DNA from: Tetranychus cinnabarinus
Lineage: Eukaryota; Arthropoda; Arachnida; Trombidiformes; Tetranychidae
DNA: 64,000 bases
NCBI GenBank assembly: GCA_022266195.1
Contig: WHVY01000001.1
Span: 10,602,001 to 10,666,000, forward strand
Direction: 5' to 3'
Shown in pieces: positions 13,724 to 24,080 of the stretch. The notes beneath the pieces were generated by a model. It was not told the DNA's origin, made no database searches, and was given only the letters and a program-made list of their open reading frames with translations. The stretch's first letter is position 1; each line of letters begins with the position of its first letter. The position numbers were made by a program, and so were the translations under genes.

Positions 13724-13729
13724 TATAAA
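13724..13729 (+). promoter_or_regulatory. TATA box of the cuticle protein gene
   Basis: TATAAA lies about 115 bases before the start codon, so a start site near 13755 would leave a 5' UTR of about 85 bases. This fits a highly expressed arthropod cuticle gene. No transcript evidence is available. Confidence 0.55.
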
Positions 13730-13841
13730 GATCTCCGTCATTGGATTAGGAATCTCAATTTGAAACATTCACCAGTTCATTAAGATTTGTCTTTCTCTTT
13801 TAGCTTTGCAAGTTAAACTCTCACTCACTCTTACATTCAAA

Positions 13842-14580
13842 ATGAAGGTAACCGCTTTTACTTCCATCTTAAATAACAGTCATTTTTTGTCTGCTTGTTA
13901 TACATTTTTTCAACATTAAATTCAGTTTAATCTCATTTATGATTAACTTATTACCATTTGTTTCACTTAACCAACAATATGGATTATCTAAACAACTGAA
14001 TATCTGTTCAAATCATTCTAATGTTCCTTTCTTTGTCTTATTTCCCATTTCCTAGGTTGCTATCTTATTCGCTTTAGTCGCTGTTGCCTCAGCTGCCGTC
14101 ATCAACCCTGCTGGTATTGTTTCAACTGGATCCTCATCCGTCTCAAGATCAGAAGATGGTACCGGTAACTACCAATTCTCATACACCGAACAAGGACTCT
14201 CTGGTGGCTCCCAACGATCTGAACAAGGTGATGCTTTCGGTCGTAAAACTGGTTCATACGCTTTAAGTGATGCCGATGGACGCCAACGAATTGTCTCATA
14301 TGTTGCTGATGAAACTGGTTTCCGTGCTTCCATCCAAACCAACGAGCCAGGAACTGCTCCATTAGCTGGTGCTGATACCGCAATCTCTGCTCCAGACTCA
14401 ACTGGAATTGCTGCTGCTACCAACCAACGAACAGCTGAACAACTTACCGCACTTGCCAATGCCCCACCTGCCGTCGAAGAGACTCCAGTTGCTGCTGCTC
14501 CAATTGCTTTCGGTCCAGCACCAACTCGACTTGTTGCTGCCCAACCTGTCTACTCAGGTTTCCGACCTTTCACAGGTTAA
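13842..14580 (+). CDS. Cuticular protein with R&R chitin-binding domain (CPR, arachnid-type)
   Basis: Exon 1 is just ATG AAG (13842-13847). A 208-bp intron (GTAACC ... CCTAG) leads to exon 2 at 14056-14580, giving 176 residues. Residues 1-15 (MKVAILFALVAVASA) are a classic cuticle-protein signal peptide, cleaved after Ala. The R&R (chitin_bind_4) domain spans about residues 38-103 with GRKTGSYALSDADGRQR, SYVADETGFRA and TNEPGT; the last is typical of mite and spider cuticle proteins. The Ala/Pro-rich C-terminus ends YSGFRPFTG. The product should be secreted by epidermis and bind chitin fibres in the exoskeleton. Splitting the signal peptide with a tiny first exon is common in arthropod CPR genes. 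The gene is easily missed because the main exon lacks its own ATG. Confidence 0.93.
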
Positions 14581-16270
14581 TTTTTTTTACCACAAAAGAT
14601 CCCCATTCCTTTTTCTCGCCCTCGAATCTTCACTAAACTCTCTTTTGTTTCACCTCAATCATCAGTGTTGAATACCTCAATACTGTTGATTCCTGATTGG
14701 AACACCAATTTTTTGCGAACAAATGACTTTTTTTTGTGTTACTAACAAAACTTTATGGTCAATCATGATCAACGATCCTCAATGCGCTAGTTTCTCTTCA
14801 CAACAAATGTTCTTTCAATTTTCAAGACCAATTAAAGCTATTTAAATCTTTTAAAAATGACTCTAAAACCTTTTTGAATCTCAAACAAATCAAACCTTCA
14901 ATTTTTATTTTCTTAATAACTTCATCCATCAGCCTGCAAGATTTTAAAATCGGCAGTTACTGAAAATTACAGAATGGCTTCTACTGCTAATTTGATAATC
15001 TTACAAATTGTTGGATACCAAATTCAATCTCTTTGTTCAAAATCTTGTTCGTATAGATATAATGCAATCCATAGTTCGCTTGTTTTATTAAACAATTCAT
15101 TTACATTTATTGTAAGACATATATTGTACTATTGAGATTGTTGGCTAAACTACAGGAAAATTGTGCTATCCAATTTAAATAGGTTTGTAAACCAATATTA
15201 GGATTGCTTTCTCTTGATTAGCTAATTTGATAAACTAAACTTGAACTTTTTCATAATGAAATGATGGCAACGTTTTCCACCAAAAAAGTGAGTTCCTTGA
15301 TGACCATGATTTGATGTGATTTTACTTTCATTTCAAGAGATAAATCAAATTTATCATTTCCCATCCCATATTGGTTTTATTTGGATAATGAGTAGATTCG
15401 TGATTTAAAGTGCAACTTTCATCATCTTCCCAAAATGAGAAGTTGAAATTTTTCATCAAAAGCAGCATCAGTTTCAAACAAATGGCTGAAACATTTAGCT
15501 ACCATAATTTATGATTGTTGTCAAATTAATCGTTAACCAAAGTGCGAAAAGCTCATCAATTAACAGCCTTTGAATGTTAAGTTTAAACTTTGATCGCTTC
15601 ACAGCAATATTAATTAAAGATTTCCTTGAAGTAAAATAATCAAGCTTAAAAACAAAACATTGATCTTGATGTTTGTTAAATTATCTCAATAAGTGAATCT
15701 CATTAACTCTTTATTTGGAAACGGATTTTTTGTTAATGAAGATTGTTAAAGTAAGAATCGATTAGCTTTAGTGTTTAGCTGCTAATTGTAAAACCAATTG
15801 AGTTATGGTTATAAAGTGCGACAATTAACGAAAAGGTGTAATAACAATAGACGAACTGTCGATTGCTCAAGTCAGAGGAGATTATTAGATGCAATTACCA
15901 AATTGGACTATCTTGTTTGTAGAGACAATTTTTGCATTCTGGTTAACAATTACGACTAATTAAAATTTTGCGGATAACAATTGCTTAAGTATCACAAATT
16001 GAAGCGATCTGAGTTGCTGCTAATTTATAAACAGTCACTGTTACAAATGTAAATTTCATTTAGGTTTAAAGGATATTTGTCTGCACAATATTCATAATCT
16101 GTTGGATATTGAAGGAAAATCTTTCCAATTCAATAATGAGTTCACAAACGGTTGTTTGGTAAATGATAAATTAAAATTTCAAAATGTATTGCATGTAAAA
16201 ACAAGTAAAACAGAGTTGAATCTTTGAAAATGAATGATATATTAAAACATAATTCAAGTAAGACTGTTAA
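14581..16270. other. Intergenic interval, nothing recognised
   Basis: AT-rich DNA between the cuticle gene and the convergent DDHD2-like gene. It probably includes both 3' UTRs. No exon, repeat family or RNA gene is visible. Confidence 0.6.
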
Positions 16271-18379
16271 TTATGATTGAGGAGCGTTCTTATAAATATT
16301 TCGCAAAACGAAAAGCGCTGTGTCCTCTGATTGCCAATAGCAGGTGTGAGTGGCCAGTGCAAAAATATAACCATTGAAAAACTCTATGGGTGCTTCTTGG
16401 AGAACGTAATCAACTCTACCTGTTGAATTGAATTTGTAACAAGGGTGATCGAGATTCGATAGATCAATTATTTTATTTTCATCGTCCAATTTAGATTCTT
16501 CGTCGTCAGTTGTTCCTAAATCACTTTCGAAGTCAGCTTCTTTGGCATTCGATGATGTAGAAGGAGTTGGTGATGGTTCTTGATTATCAGTGAAAGAGGT
16601 TATACTTCGAACTCGTTTTAGTCCATACAATGAGTCCCATACAGGTTTTAATGAATTGTAAACTTTCTCTTTCAAATCAGTTCCCATTTTGATGAGATTT
16701 TCCTTCAACTCGAGATGCATTCGTTTGCGTCCTTTATGATGAGGTATCTGGCATGGAGGGATGCTGTGAAAATGTTCATCAATCAATGGTTCCATACGAT
16801 AGGCTATTGGATCAAAGGGGTGGAATATGTTGAAAATTTGATCACAAGTTGGTAAACCTAGATCATCATTGGACAAGCTTGTAATTCCTCGAACGGTGAG
16901 AAACGCAGCAATAGGTGAACCAAGGGCGAAGAAACATTTTGTATTGAAGGATAGTTGCGGGTACTTAATAGATTGGTCCGAGATCATTTCTCTTTGAGTC
17001 TGTAATTTTTCAAGACACTGATTGATAGAGTTATCTGTTATAAATTTCAGAAGCTTTACTCTTGGACCCATTTCAAGGCCTAATTGGATTAAATGAGTTT
17101 CATTTAAGTTAAATAAGGTGATTGAGTCAATTTTTTCGCTCTTGAATCGATCAACATATTCTGTGAGATCGAGATGGTCAAAAATTTCATCCAGAGATTG
17201 ATATTGAAGAGTATTGTCTTTTTTCAGTGATTCGTTAGAAAATGTTTGCACTTCTTCTTGTAAATCTGCTGAGTTAGTTGTTTTTTGATTGGAAAGAATA
17301 TCAAAAATAATTAAAGATCCTAAACTGTGTCCCATTAGGTTAATAGTACCATTGAAGCTTGGATTTCTTTTTAAAAAAAGATTATGCACACGATTAAGCT
17401 CGTTAGCCACAGTGTCGATAATGATTTGACAGTAAACAGGACTTGTATAGAAAAGAGCATCTAATATTGTATCGTTACTAAAGTGTCTCATTTTCGGGAT
17501 ACTATTGAGAGTAATCAAGTTAAGTCTATTATCAATACCAGTATCATCTCCATGTAGCGCAGAATGCCATGATATAGGAATAAATTCAATTCTTAATAAA
17601 TTTTTCACCTCTTCGACCAGATGAGTCTTGACTAAACTATTGGTTAAGCGACGAAAATCATCAACAACCTCTATTAAGTTTCTGCATCGTAAGTCACAAA
17701 TTTCTCCAATTCCGTGAACAACAAAAACCAAATGATCGATAGCATCTGCCTCACCTTCCTCAAAGTTAAGGTCTTGAACACCGCGCCAAACCTTTCCTGG
17801 TTTGGTTAAATTATCAGTAATATTGCTCCAATCATCGGTATATGGTGCATGATCAGCTTCATAATGAGCAAACACCTTAGCATTATGAAATACAATTGTA
17901 TCACCAGCTGTCGTAAAAATCTTACGATTCCAAATGCCGGTTTGAAGACATTCCTGATACGTAATTTCCAATATAGAGGCTGTTTCTTCATCAAACGGTT
18001 TGTAACTCATTCTACTTCCAGGTCGATAAAACCATGTTGCTCTAAGCACTAGGCTATCCGGTTCTGACCAATAAATTGCTTTACGACATCGAGAATTCAA
18101 GTAAACATCATATCTTCCACCATTGGTTGACACAATAGGCTCGACACCATTACTATCTGTTTGGTTGTTGCTTTCACCTTCACTGTCATTGTGTAAATTA
18201 CTAGCAAGTCTATGATTGGTATCAGAATGGAATCTTCCTTCATCTAACTGATTCGAGGTTTTCTGATACACATCCTCCAATCGATTTGAATCGCATCTAG
18301 AAAATGGCTGCCATTCATCATCAGTTGCTTCGTTCTTTCGATAAAACCAATGGACTTGGTTGGTAGGAATAGAAGTCAT
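16271..18379 (-). CDS. DDHD2: DDHD2-type intracellular phospholipase A1/lipase (WWE-lipase-SAM-DDHD)
   Basis: A single uninterrupted frame encodes 702 residues, close to vertebrate DDHD2. Domains in order: an N-terminal WWE-like segment (WFYRKNEATDDEW at about 11-23, with WFYRPGSR near 116), a lipase region with VVHGIGE near 220 and the nucleophile elbow GHSLGS (Ser about 352), a SAM domain (about 385-440) and a C-terminal DDHD domain (about 480-690: FALGSPIAAF, FHPFDPIAYRMEP, DYVLQ, HTCYW). Family members hydrolyse phospholipids and acylglycerols at ER/Golgi membranes and lipid droplets; the DDHD domain holds metal-binding Asp/His. SAM plus WWE supports DDHD2 over DDHD1. It is intronless here, which could reflect intron loss or retrocopying. 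Confidence 0.92.
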   Translation of the reverse strand: MTSIPTNQVHWFYRKNEATDDEWQPFSRCDSNRLEDVYQKTSNQLDEGRFHSDTNHRLASNLHNDSEGESNNQTDSNGVEPIVSTNGGRYDVYLNSRCRKAIYWSEPDSLVLRATWFYRPGSRMSYKPFDEETASILEITYQECLQTGIWNRKIFTTAGDTIVFHNAKVFAHYEADHAPYTDDWSNITDNLTKPGKVWRGVQDLNFEEGEADAIDHLVFVVHGIGEICDLRCRNLIEVVDDFRRLTNSLVKTHLVEEVKNLLRIEFIPISWHSALHGDDTGIDNRLNLITLNSIPKMRHFSNDTILDALFYTSPVYCQIIIDTVANELNRVHNLFLKRNPSFNGTINLMGHSLGSLIIFDILSNQKTTNSADLQEEVQTFSNESLKKDNTLQYQSLDEIFDHLDLTEYVDRFKSEKIDSITLFNLNETHLIQLGLEMGPRVKLLKFITDNSINQCLEKLQTQREMISDQSIKYPQLSFNTKCFFALGSPIAAFLTVRGITSLSNDDLGLPTCDQIFNIFHPFDPIAYRMEPLIDEHFHSIPPCQIPHHKGRKRMHLELKENLIKMGTDLKEKVYNSLKPVWDSLYGLKRVRSITSFTDNQEPSPTPSTSSNAKEADFESDLGTTDDEESKLDDENKIIDLSNLDHPCYKFNSTGRVDYVLQEAPIEFFNGYIFALATHTCYWQSEDTALFVLRNIYKNAPQS

Positions 18380-19323
18380 GAGAGTGGATGATTCTTACTA
18401 AAAACATCAAGTAGTATTTACAAATAAGTTAATTATACATATTTAAATGAGGATAATATAAATCATTTATCACAGAAAAATAGAGATGACACTAAATATT
18501 GAAGGTTTATGGGAAAAACAATTCAAAGCTTTGTTTACATTTTGGAAGATCGCTCACTTTTATCTTGCTTATCTTTTAGCCGGCTAATACAAATACATGT
18601 AAGGATAAAGTTTGCTTTTCTGTATACCATTCATGAATCATGATGTTCAAAATAAGAAATAATTTGACTTTTATTTTAAACTGTTATTTAGTTGATTCAT
18701 TTTTTAGACCAGAATTTTATGTTATTAAAAATTTAACAGAATAATCAAAATTTGTAATTGGTTAAACCTTGTTTGAACCTTGTTTGAACCTTGTGTGAAT
18801 AAGAATCTACAGTAAACATCAACAGAATGACAATTTTAAGGTTTACTTTTCTTAATTTTATTCAAAATTCAATAAATGCATGATTAAATGCTTGATAAAA
18901 AACAGATCTTGAAAATAATTTAGAATAATCAGTTGCAAAATTTATTTTTGTTTAATTATTAACCACATGTTTAAGCCGCAGTACGGCGAGTTTGAGTTGA
19001 TTTAGTTTGACATTTGAAAAGTTACAATTGTATATTGATAAAATGATGATTAGATAAAATAGAAAAGATTTTCTCGTAGGCGATGCTATCTTTTCGAGTT
19101 ATATTGTGATATAAATGCAAGATTTTCCCATTAACCTGTACAATATGGAAGAAGTTTGATGATACAAAAATAATATGTTTTATCCTGAAAAAAAGAACTC
19201 TTAAGTCGTTCTGTTCTTCCCCAACCAGCTCACTACTATATAATCTTAAATAATATTATAAAATTATGCATGATGTATAACTAGGAATTGTTAATAAAAG
19301 AAAAATACACCAATAAGTATGGA
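18380..19323. other. Intergenic interval with a small tandem repeat
   Basis: This holds the 5' side of the DDHD2-like gene and the 3' side of CDC45. An 11-bp unit ACCTTGTTTGA is repeated three times at 18766-18798 (the last copy has one change). No gene is visible. Confidence 0.6.
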
Positions 19324-21092
19324 TTATCTTAGTTGAATAATGAGAGCTTCGAAAAGATTTGACCTCTCTTCAGATGGAAATCGAACCACACACATGTCAT
19401 AAAGAGTTACTTCAATTTGACAGTTGATCATTTTTCCTGCTTCAATAAAAGCTGTACCAAACAAATTTTTCGTTGGATCTTGAGATACTGGAGGTATTCC
19501 AACCGCTAACGAGCAACCAGGAGTATTAACGTCAGGAGTCACGACTATCAATGGTAAATCGAGAACTCTCTTTCGTCTCACACTTACTACATAGGCTTCT
19601 AATGCAAAGCGAGCGAGTGCAATTAAGCAACCAGGATAGGAAAATAATTTGGCATCGGGTGCTCCTTCAGGAATTATGGTGTGCAAGAAAGGCCCAGCAG
19701 ACTCGATGGCTCTCATCTCGATGATATCATGAACAGCTTTCAAGATTGCTGAATGTTGTAACTTTGCTAGCTCTATTCCTTCGATGAGAACATCTGTTTT
19801 CGTCCAAGAAAGTGAATCTAAAGCTTTCATAAATTTCTCTTTAGGTGACAATTCCTTGTTGGGTGATTCTAAAAGTGCTTTTACTCCGTATACGACATCA
19901 GAGGCAACAAATTTGTACTTGAATCCATGACTGGCTTCAAAGGTATCATCAATTATTTTGGAAAGACCGTATTTTTCAGTCAGATCTGAGACCCATTCCT
20001 GGATATGCTTTCTGAGTTCTAAGTCCATGCAAGCAAACTTTTGTTTACTCTGCCTCAATGGAATTCCCAATTCAGCGAGAAACTCTAAAAGTCGTTTATA
20101 TCCTCTAAGATGCCATACTCTAAACTGGCAGGAAACATGCATCGTATGTTTGAGACTATCATGAAGATTCCAATGACGATAAAGGAGAAGTTGTAAATCC
20201 TTTTTATGAGTAACTGATATACAGCTACGTCGACCTGCAGGAGCGTTGAATATATCATCGATAGGCGTTGCCTCTCTGAATAAGTTGACATTGCTTTTCA
20301 GATCACCAAGACGTTTTACGTGACTTTTTAGTTGTCCTAGATAACCCTTAAAGGTGTTGCGGTCTATTCGTCCTGTTAGGCGCAAATCATAAATACCCAC
20401 TATCGCTAACCAGAGTAGTTCATTGCTATCTTTACCCAATTTTCGGGCCAGATTGAAAAATGTCCAAGCAACAGATTCTCCATAATAATTGAATTCGTGA
20501 TATTCACTCAAGATTTTGAGCCTTTTCTCGTTCCAGGTTCTTCTCTCTTGTCTTTTCTCCAACTGTTCCAAAGTCATACCAGCTATAGATTGACTCCCCT
20601 CGTCATCATCTTCATCGTCGGAGTCACGGAAAAGATCCTCATAACTTGGAATCTCCCCTGCGTCATCATTTTTCATTAACAATCTGAAAAGAGGCAAAAA
20701 ACATTATTCAGATATACGTGAATGCAGCAAAGTCGATCAACTTACCTAACTTGATTGCCTCTGTAAGCATTATATACATCGACTGGTCGATGACTGTCAG
20801 CAATGAAGAAAACTTGCTCATCTTCAGGCTCGAGTAATTCAACAATATCTAGACTCGCACCAATATTGATTAGGAGTATGTATTTTACACTAGCACGATG
20901 AGCTGTATATGTAACAAACAGGTCTTCAGCATCCAGAATAGGAACGATGGTAAACAAAATATTATCCGATCGGAACAAACTGGACAATAATTTAGCGGCA
21001 CAGGTTGCATCAACATCGTAATTGACTAAAACTAGAATACGTTGTCCATAAAGCAATTCATAAAATTCTTTGCCCAAATCTTGAATGAACAT
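19324..21092 (-). CDS. CDC45: CDC45 DNA replication initiation factor (2 exons)
   Basis: Exon 1 (21092 down to 20746) and exon 2 (20683 down to 19324) are separated by a 62-bp intron (AG/GTAAGT ... TTTTCAG). The split codon restores Arg and the product is 568 residues, about the family length. I prefer the Met at 21092 (MFIQDLGKEFYELL) because CDC45 proteins begin at this point; an in-frame ATG 10 codons upstream is possible. Visible hallmarks are VNYDVDATCAAKLL (degenerate DHH-type, RecJ-like N-terminus), ADSHRPVDVYNAY, an acidic loop DSDDEDDDEG, and YHEFNYYGESVAW. CDC45 binds MCM2-7 and GINS to form the CMG helicase. It lies head-to-head with the SerRS-family gene across about 440 bp containing an E2F-like site. 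Confidence 0.95.
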
Positions 21093-21536
21093 TATTGTTT
21101 CATAAAACAAAAAGGATAACAATTAACAATAGAAACAAAGTAATGGTGCTAAACACAATAAACAGTGAATGGGTCTAAGAGATTTAGTAACTTTAGGAAT
21201 AATATGAAGAGGATTTATTTCAATAATTATAATATAAATATTAAAAAAATTCAACTTCAATGTTGAAATCAGAATTTTATCAACAATGTTGCAGCGACAG
21301 AGAATGACCTTTCCCGCCAAAGCTAATAACAACAATCTTTTTTGGAATCTGTTTGCAATGCCCTCTGTTATCAGCAGAGTAAAGCTTTGAGGGCGAAATA
21401 AAAAATAACCGTATACAGAATTCGGTTATTGATCATTTGGCCCTCTTTAAACATTAATAGCCGGTCATTAATGATGCCAATTTTATTAGTTTGTTAATCT
21501 TTACATGAATGTGATTTAGTTAAAAAAATATTTATT
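21093..21536. promoter_or_regulatory. Divergent promoter shared by CDC45 and the SerRS-family gene
   Basis: About 440 bases separate the two divergent start codons. TTTCCCGCCAAA at 21310-21321 matches the E2F consensus, and a second GC-rich motif GGGCGAAA lies near 21393. E2F control of CDC45 is well established in animals, so the site plausibly drives S-phase expression. No TATA box is obvious. Confidence 0.6.
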
Positions 21537-22913
21537 ATGTTGCATTCTATCAGAGTTGGGTTACAGTTGAAAAAATTAGTTCATTGTTTGTTTACACCAG
21601 CTATAAGATGCAATGCAACATTTGATGGCTGGAGAGATTGGAAACGTTTTGATCCCGAAGGCTCTTCAATCACTTCTTTTGATTATATTGAACGTGATTA
21701 TTATTTAAGTCCCGAGAAACGTGAGGAAGTTGTTGACAATATTCGTAAAAGGAGGCTGAAGGATCTCGTTCAAGGATTGGAGAAATGTTCTAATGATGAA
21801 GAAATTGTAAAGTTGCTGGAAGCCAATGTTAACCATCTACCTAACAAATTGGATGAAAGGTGGATTGACTATAAAGCTGGATCTAACATTGAAGATTTTA
21901 TTGTAGAAGAGTTTGGATTAGCCCTTATGGTCGAAGAAGATAAAATTAAGAAAGCCTTAAATATTGCCAATAAACTGGGAATAATACAGACAAGTAAATT
22001 TGATAGTGTTGGTGTCGTCACAAGTACACGAAGCTATGCTTTGCTCGCCGAATTAGCTCAACTTCACCAAGCATTAATAGATTGGACTATGGATGAATTA
22101 ATCAATCGATTTGATTTTACACCAGTAATTGTACCTAATATTGTCTATGAGGATGCTATTATTGGATGTGGTTATCAACCTAGAGGACGAGCTACTCAGG
22201 TTTATAAACTTTTGGGACCTAGTCAAGATAAACCTTGGACACGAGATCAACAAGATACATTTGATGGTGATGTTTGTTTAGCTGGTACATCAGAAATTCC
22301 TTTGACAGGTCTTCATGTGGGTGCAACATTTAATGAAGATGAGTTGCCTAAAAAATATTGTACTGTTAGCCGATGTTACCGTGCGGAAATCTCCAAAGTT
22401 AAAACAGAAACAGGAATTTATCGAGTTCCTTACTTTTCTAAAGTAGAAATGTATTCTTTAACACGGGAAGAAGACAGCTCTGAAATGTTATTTGAATTCA
22501 TGCAAATTCAAAAACATCTAATGTCCCTACTTAATTTCAAGTGCCGTGTCATTGATATGCCACCGGAAGAACTAGGATTATCTGCTACCCGTAAATTTGA
22601 CATCCAAGTTTATCTTCCTGGATCAAAAATGTGGGGTGAAGTTTCATCTGCTTCGAATTGTACAGACTACCAAAGCCGTCGGTTCAATATAAAATACAAA
22701 GTTTTGCAACCAGATTATGAAACTAACGAGCCATTCGTCAACAAATTTGCTCATACCATCAATGCAACAGCTTGTGCCTTACCTAGAATCTTATTAGCAA
22801 TCATCGAATATGGACAGAATCAAGATGGTGCCATAATTATCCCCCCAGTTCTCCGCAATTATATGAATGGCAAAGAGTTAATCGATACAAATCGACATTT
22901 GTTTACAAGATGA
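21537..22913 (+). CDS. Mitochondrial seryl-tRNA synthetase family (SARS2 or SLIMP paralogue)
   Basis: 458 residues with an amphipathic, basic N-terminus suited to mitochondrial import (MLHSIRVGLQLKKLV). Class II catalytic elements are visible: AGTSEIPLTG (serine-site Glu), motif 2 CYRAEI...GIYRVPYFSKVEM, WGEVSSASNCTDYQSRR, and motif 3 NATACALPRILLAIIEYGQ, close to the SARS2 form. Two features are odd. The N-terminal tRNA-binding arm is short (residues about 45-110, not a full long coiled coil), and the usual His-Gln/His-Phe of motif 2 is Pro-Tyr-Phe. Arthropods also carry SLIMP, a SerRS-like mitochondrial subunit without aminoacylation activity, so either identity is possible. Key Glu and Arg residues are retained, which leans slightly to a working enzyme. 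Confidence 0.85.
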   Translation: MLHSIRVGLQLKKLVHCLFTPAIRCNATFDGWRDWKRFDPEGSSITSFDYIERDYYLSPEKREEVVDNIRKRRLKDLVQGLEKCSNDEEIVKLLEANVNHLPNKLDERWIDYKAGSNIEDFIVEEFGLALMVEEDKIKKALNIANKLGIIQTSKFDSVGVVTSTRSYALLAELAQLHQALIDWTMDELINRFDFTPVIVPNIVYEDAIIGCGYQPRGRATQVYKLLGPSQDKPWTRDQQDTFDGDVCLAGTSEIPLTGLHVGATFNEDELPKKYCTVSRCYRAEISKVKTETGIYRVPYFSKVEMYSLTREEDSSEMLFEFMQIQKHLMSLLNFKCRVIDMPPEELGLSATRKFDIQVYLPGSKMWGEVSSASNCTDYQSRRFNIKYKVLQPDYETNEPFVNKFAHTINATACALPRILLAIIEYGQNQDGAIIIPPVLRNYMNGKELIDTNRHLFTR

Positions 22914-23660
22914 TTTTATTCTCGACTTTTTTATTTGTTTTGTTTATCAACTTGTACCAAATGTTAGTTTGGTTGAATGAGTTAGTCAATTTTTGGCAAT
23001 TTCACTTGTCCTCCTGTTTTTGATCGCCATTTACTCCTAAATCGGATAAATCTCAATCCATCTCGATTGGCAAATAGTCACTCTATCATTCAGGTACATC
23101 AATTCATCTTTTTGGTATGTTTAGGAAACACGTTTTGTTCCTGCCCTTGGCCTCATTTCACCTAATCTTGTCACTTACCTCAAAATGTTTGATATCAGTA
23201 TCAATAAATAATTACAGAATCATTAATGCTAATGAATCAACTTTATTCAAGCAAGAAATTTAGTGAGAAAATTCAATCATTCTTTTAGAAAACTTTCTAA
23301 TCAATTATAAAAAATGACTTGTTTTAAAAAAATAAACTAATTTATTCAACATTTTTTGTAACAAAAAGCATAAAAAATACACCAAATTTTTACCAAAAAC
23401 CTCGATCTTCAAATCTTTGATAGAAGTCGGAATTAATCAGTTATCTGATTCAAACAATCACTTTTTCTGGACGTAAATTGTACTTAAATTGACAATGGCT
23501 GGACAAAAGTATTCACAGCCATTCACAGGAACATATAATTAATCTACAGACTGACAAATGAGTTTGCAGTTAAACAAAGAAATATCAATGTATAAACAAT
23601 ATACAAATGTAAATATGTGCAATATTGGAAATAAAATCAAGTTTGTCACATTGTTCGAGA
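22914..23660. other. Convergent 3' region
   Basis: 3' flanks of the SerRS-family gene (+) and the small secreted-protein gene (-). AATAAA at 23203-23208 could serve the plus-strand gene. A 77-codon plus-strand frame beginning at 23558 runs antisense into the next gene and is not supported. Confidence 0.55.
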
Positions 23661-24080
23661 TTACTCATGACGAATCCAATTGGGTTTCCATTGAACTACC
23701 TTTGATTGACTTTGCAATTCCAGATGATCACGTAAAACATCACCTGATAAATGACCCCAGTAAGGCTCTCCAGGATTGGCCATTTCACTGAAAAAAGAGC
23801 CATCAGATGAACGACAGGCTGATTTTTTTCTGTACCGACAAAAGTCAACACCAAAAGCTTTCATAAAACCATAACCTTTTTCACGTCCATAAGAACCATC
23901 AGGCTCATATTGGTATTCAATTCCGTACCCATAGCCTTTATACTTCCATGGTCCGGTTCCATACAGAGTATTTGGATCATGTTCAGCTCGATGGTCATAA
24001 ATTTTAACTCTAACTCGTCCAGTAATCACTAAATGAACGTTAATTAAAAACAATATAAAAGCAAAAGTATCACGAGTCAT
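23661..24080 (-). CDS. Small secreted protein of unknown family
   Basis: 139 residues in one exon. Residues 1-21 (MTRDTFAFILFLINVHLVITG) form a clear signal peptide. The mature part starts RVRVKIYDHRAEHDP and is rich in Gly and Tyr (GPWKYKGYGYGIEYQYE), with only two Cys (in DFCRYRKKSACR) and a Trp-containing tail ending WIRHE. No family is recognised. Gly-Tyr-rich secreted proteins of this size include cuticle or matrix components and salivary proteins; neither can be assigned. The frame is intact and has sensible composition, so it is probably real. Confidence 0.65.
   Translation of the reverse strand: MTRDTFAFILFLINVHLVITGRVRVKIYDHRAEHDPNTLYGTGPWKYKGYGYGIEYQYEPDGSYGREKGYGFMKAFGVDFCRYRKKSACRSSDGSFFSEMANPGEPYWGHLSGDVLRDHLELQSQSKVVQWKPNWIRHE

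Larger units (their letters stand above)
8094..13841. other. Long gene-free interval after the RREB1-like gene
   Basis: No coding exon is supported. The first part is probably the zinc-finger gene's 3' UTR, with AATAAA at about 8887. It includes a hairpin flanked by direct repeats (8259-8398) and a 9-bp-stem hairpin at 9049-9078. ATC/CAT microsatellites occur at about 9838-9945, 10450-10765 and 10985-11030. A 63-codon frame on the minus strand at 12923-13114 has normal composition but no supporting context. The remainder is AT-rich with nothing recognisable and may hold distal enhancers of either neighbour. Confidence 0.55.

Noticed and set aside
14102..14459. Two minus-strand frames of about 100 codons over the cuticle gene
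   Set aside because: Antisense shadows: the plus-strand frame carries the signal peptide and the chitin-binding domain.
23558..23791. Plus-strand 77-codon frame
   Set aside because: Overlaps antisense to the secreted-protein gene, which has a signal peptide; this frame has no feature of its own.
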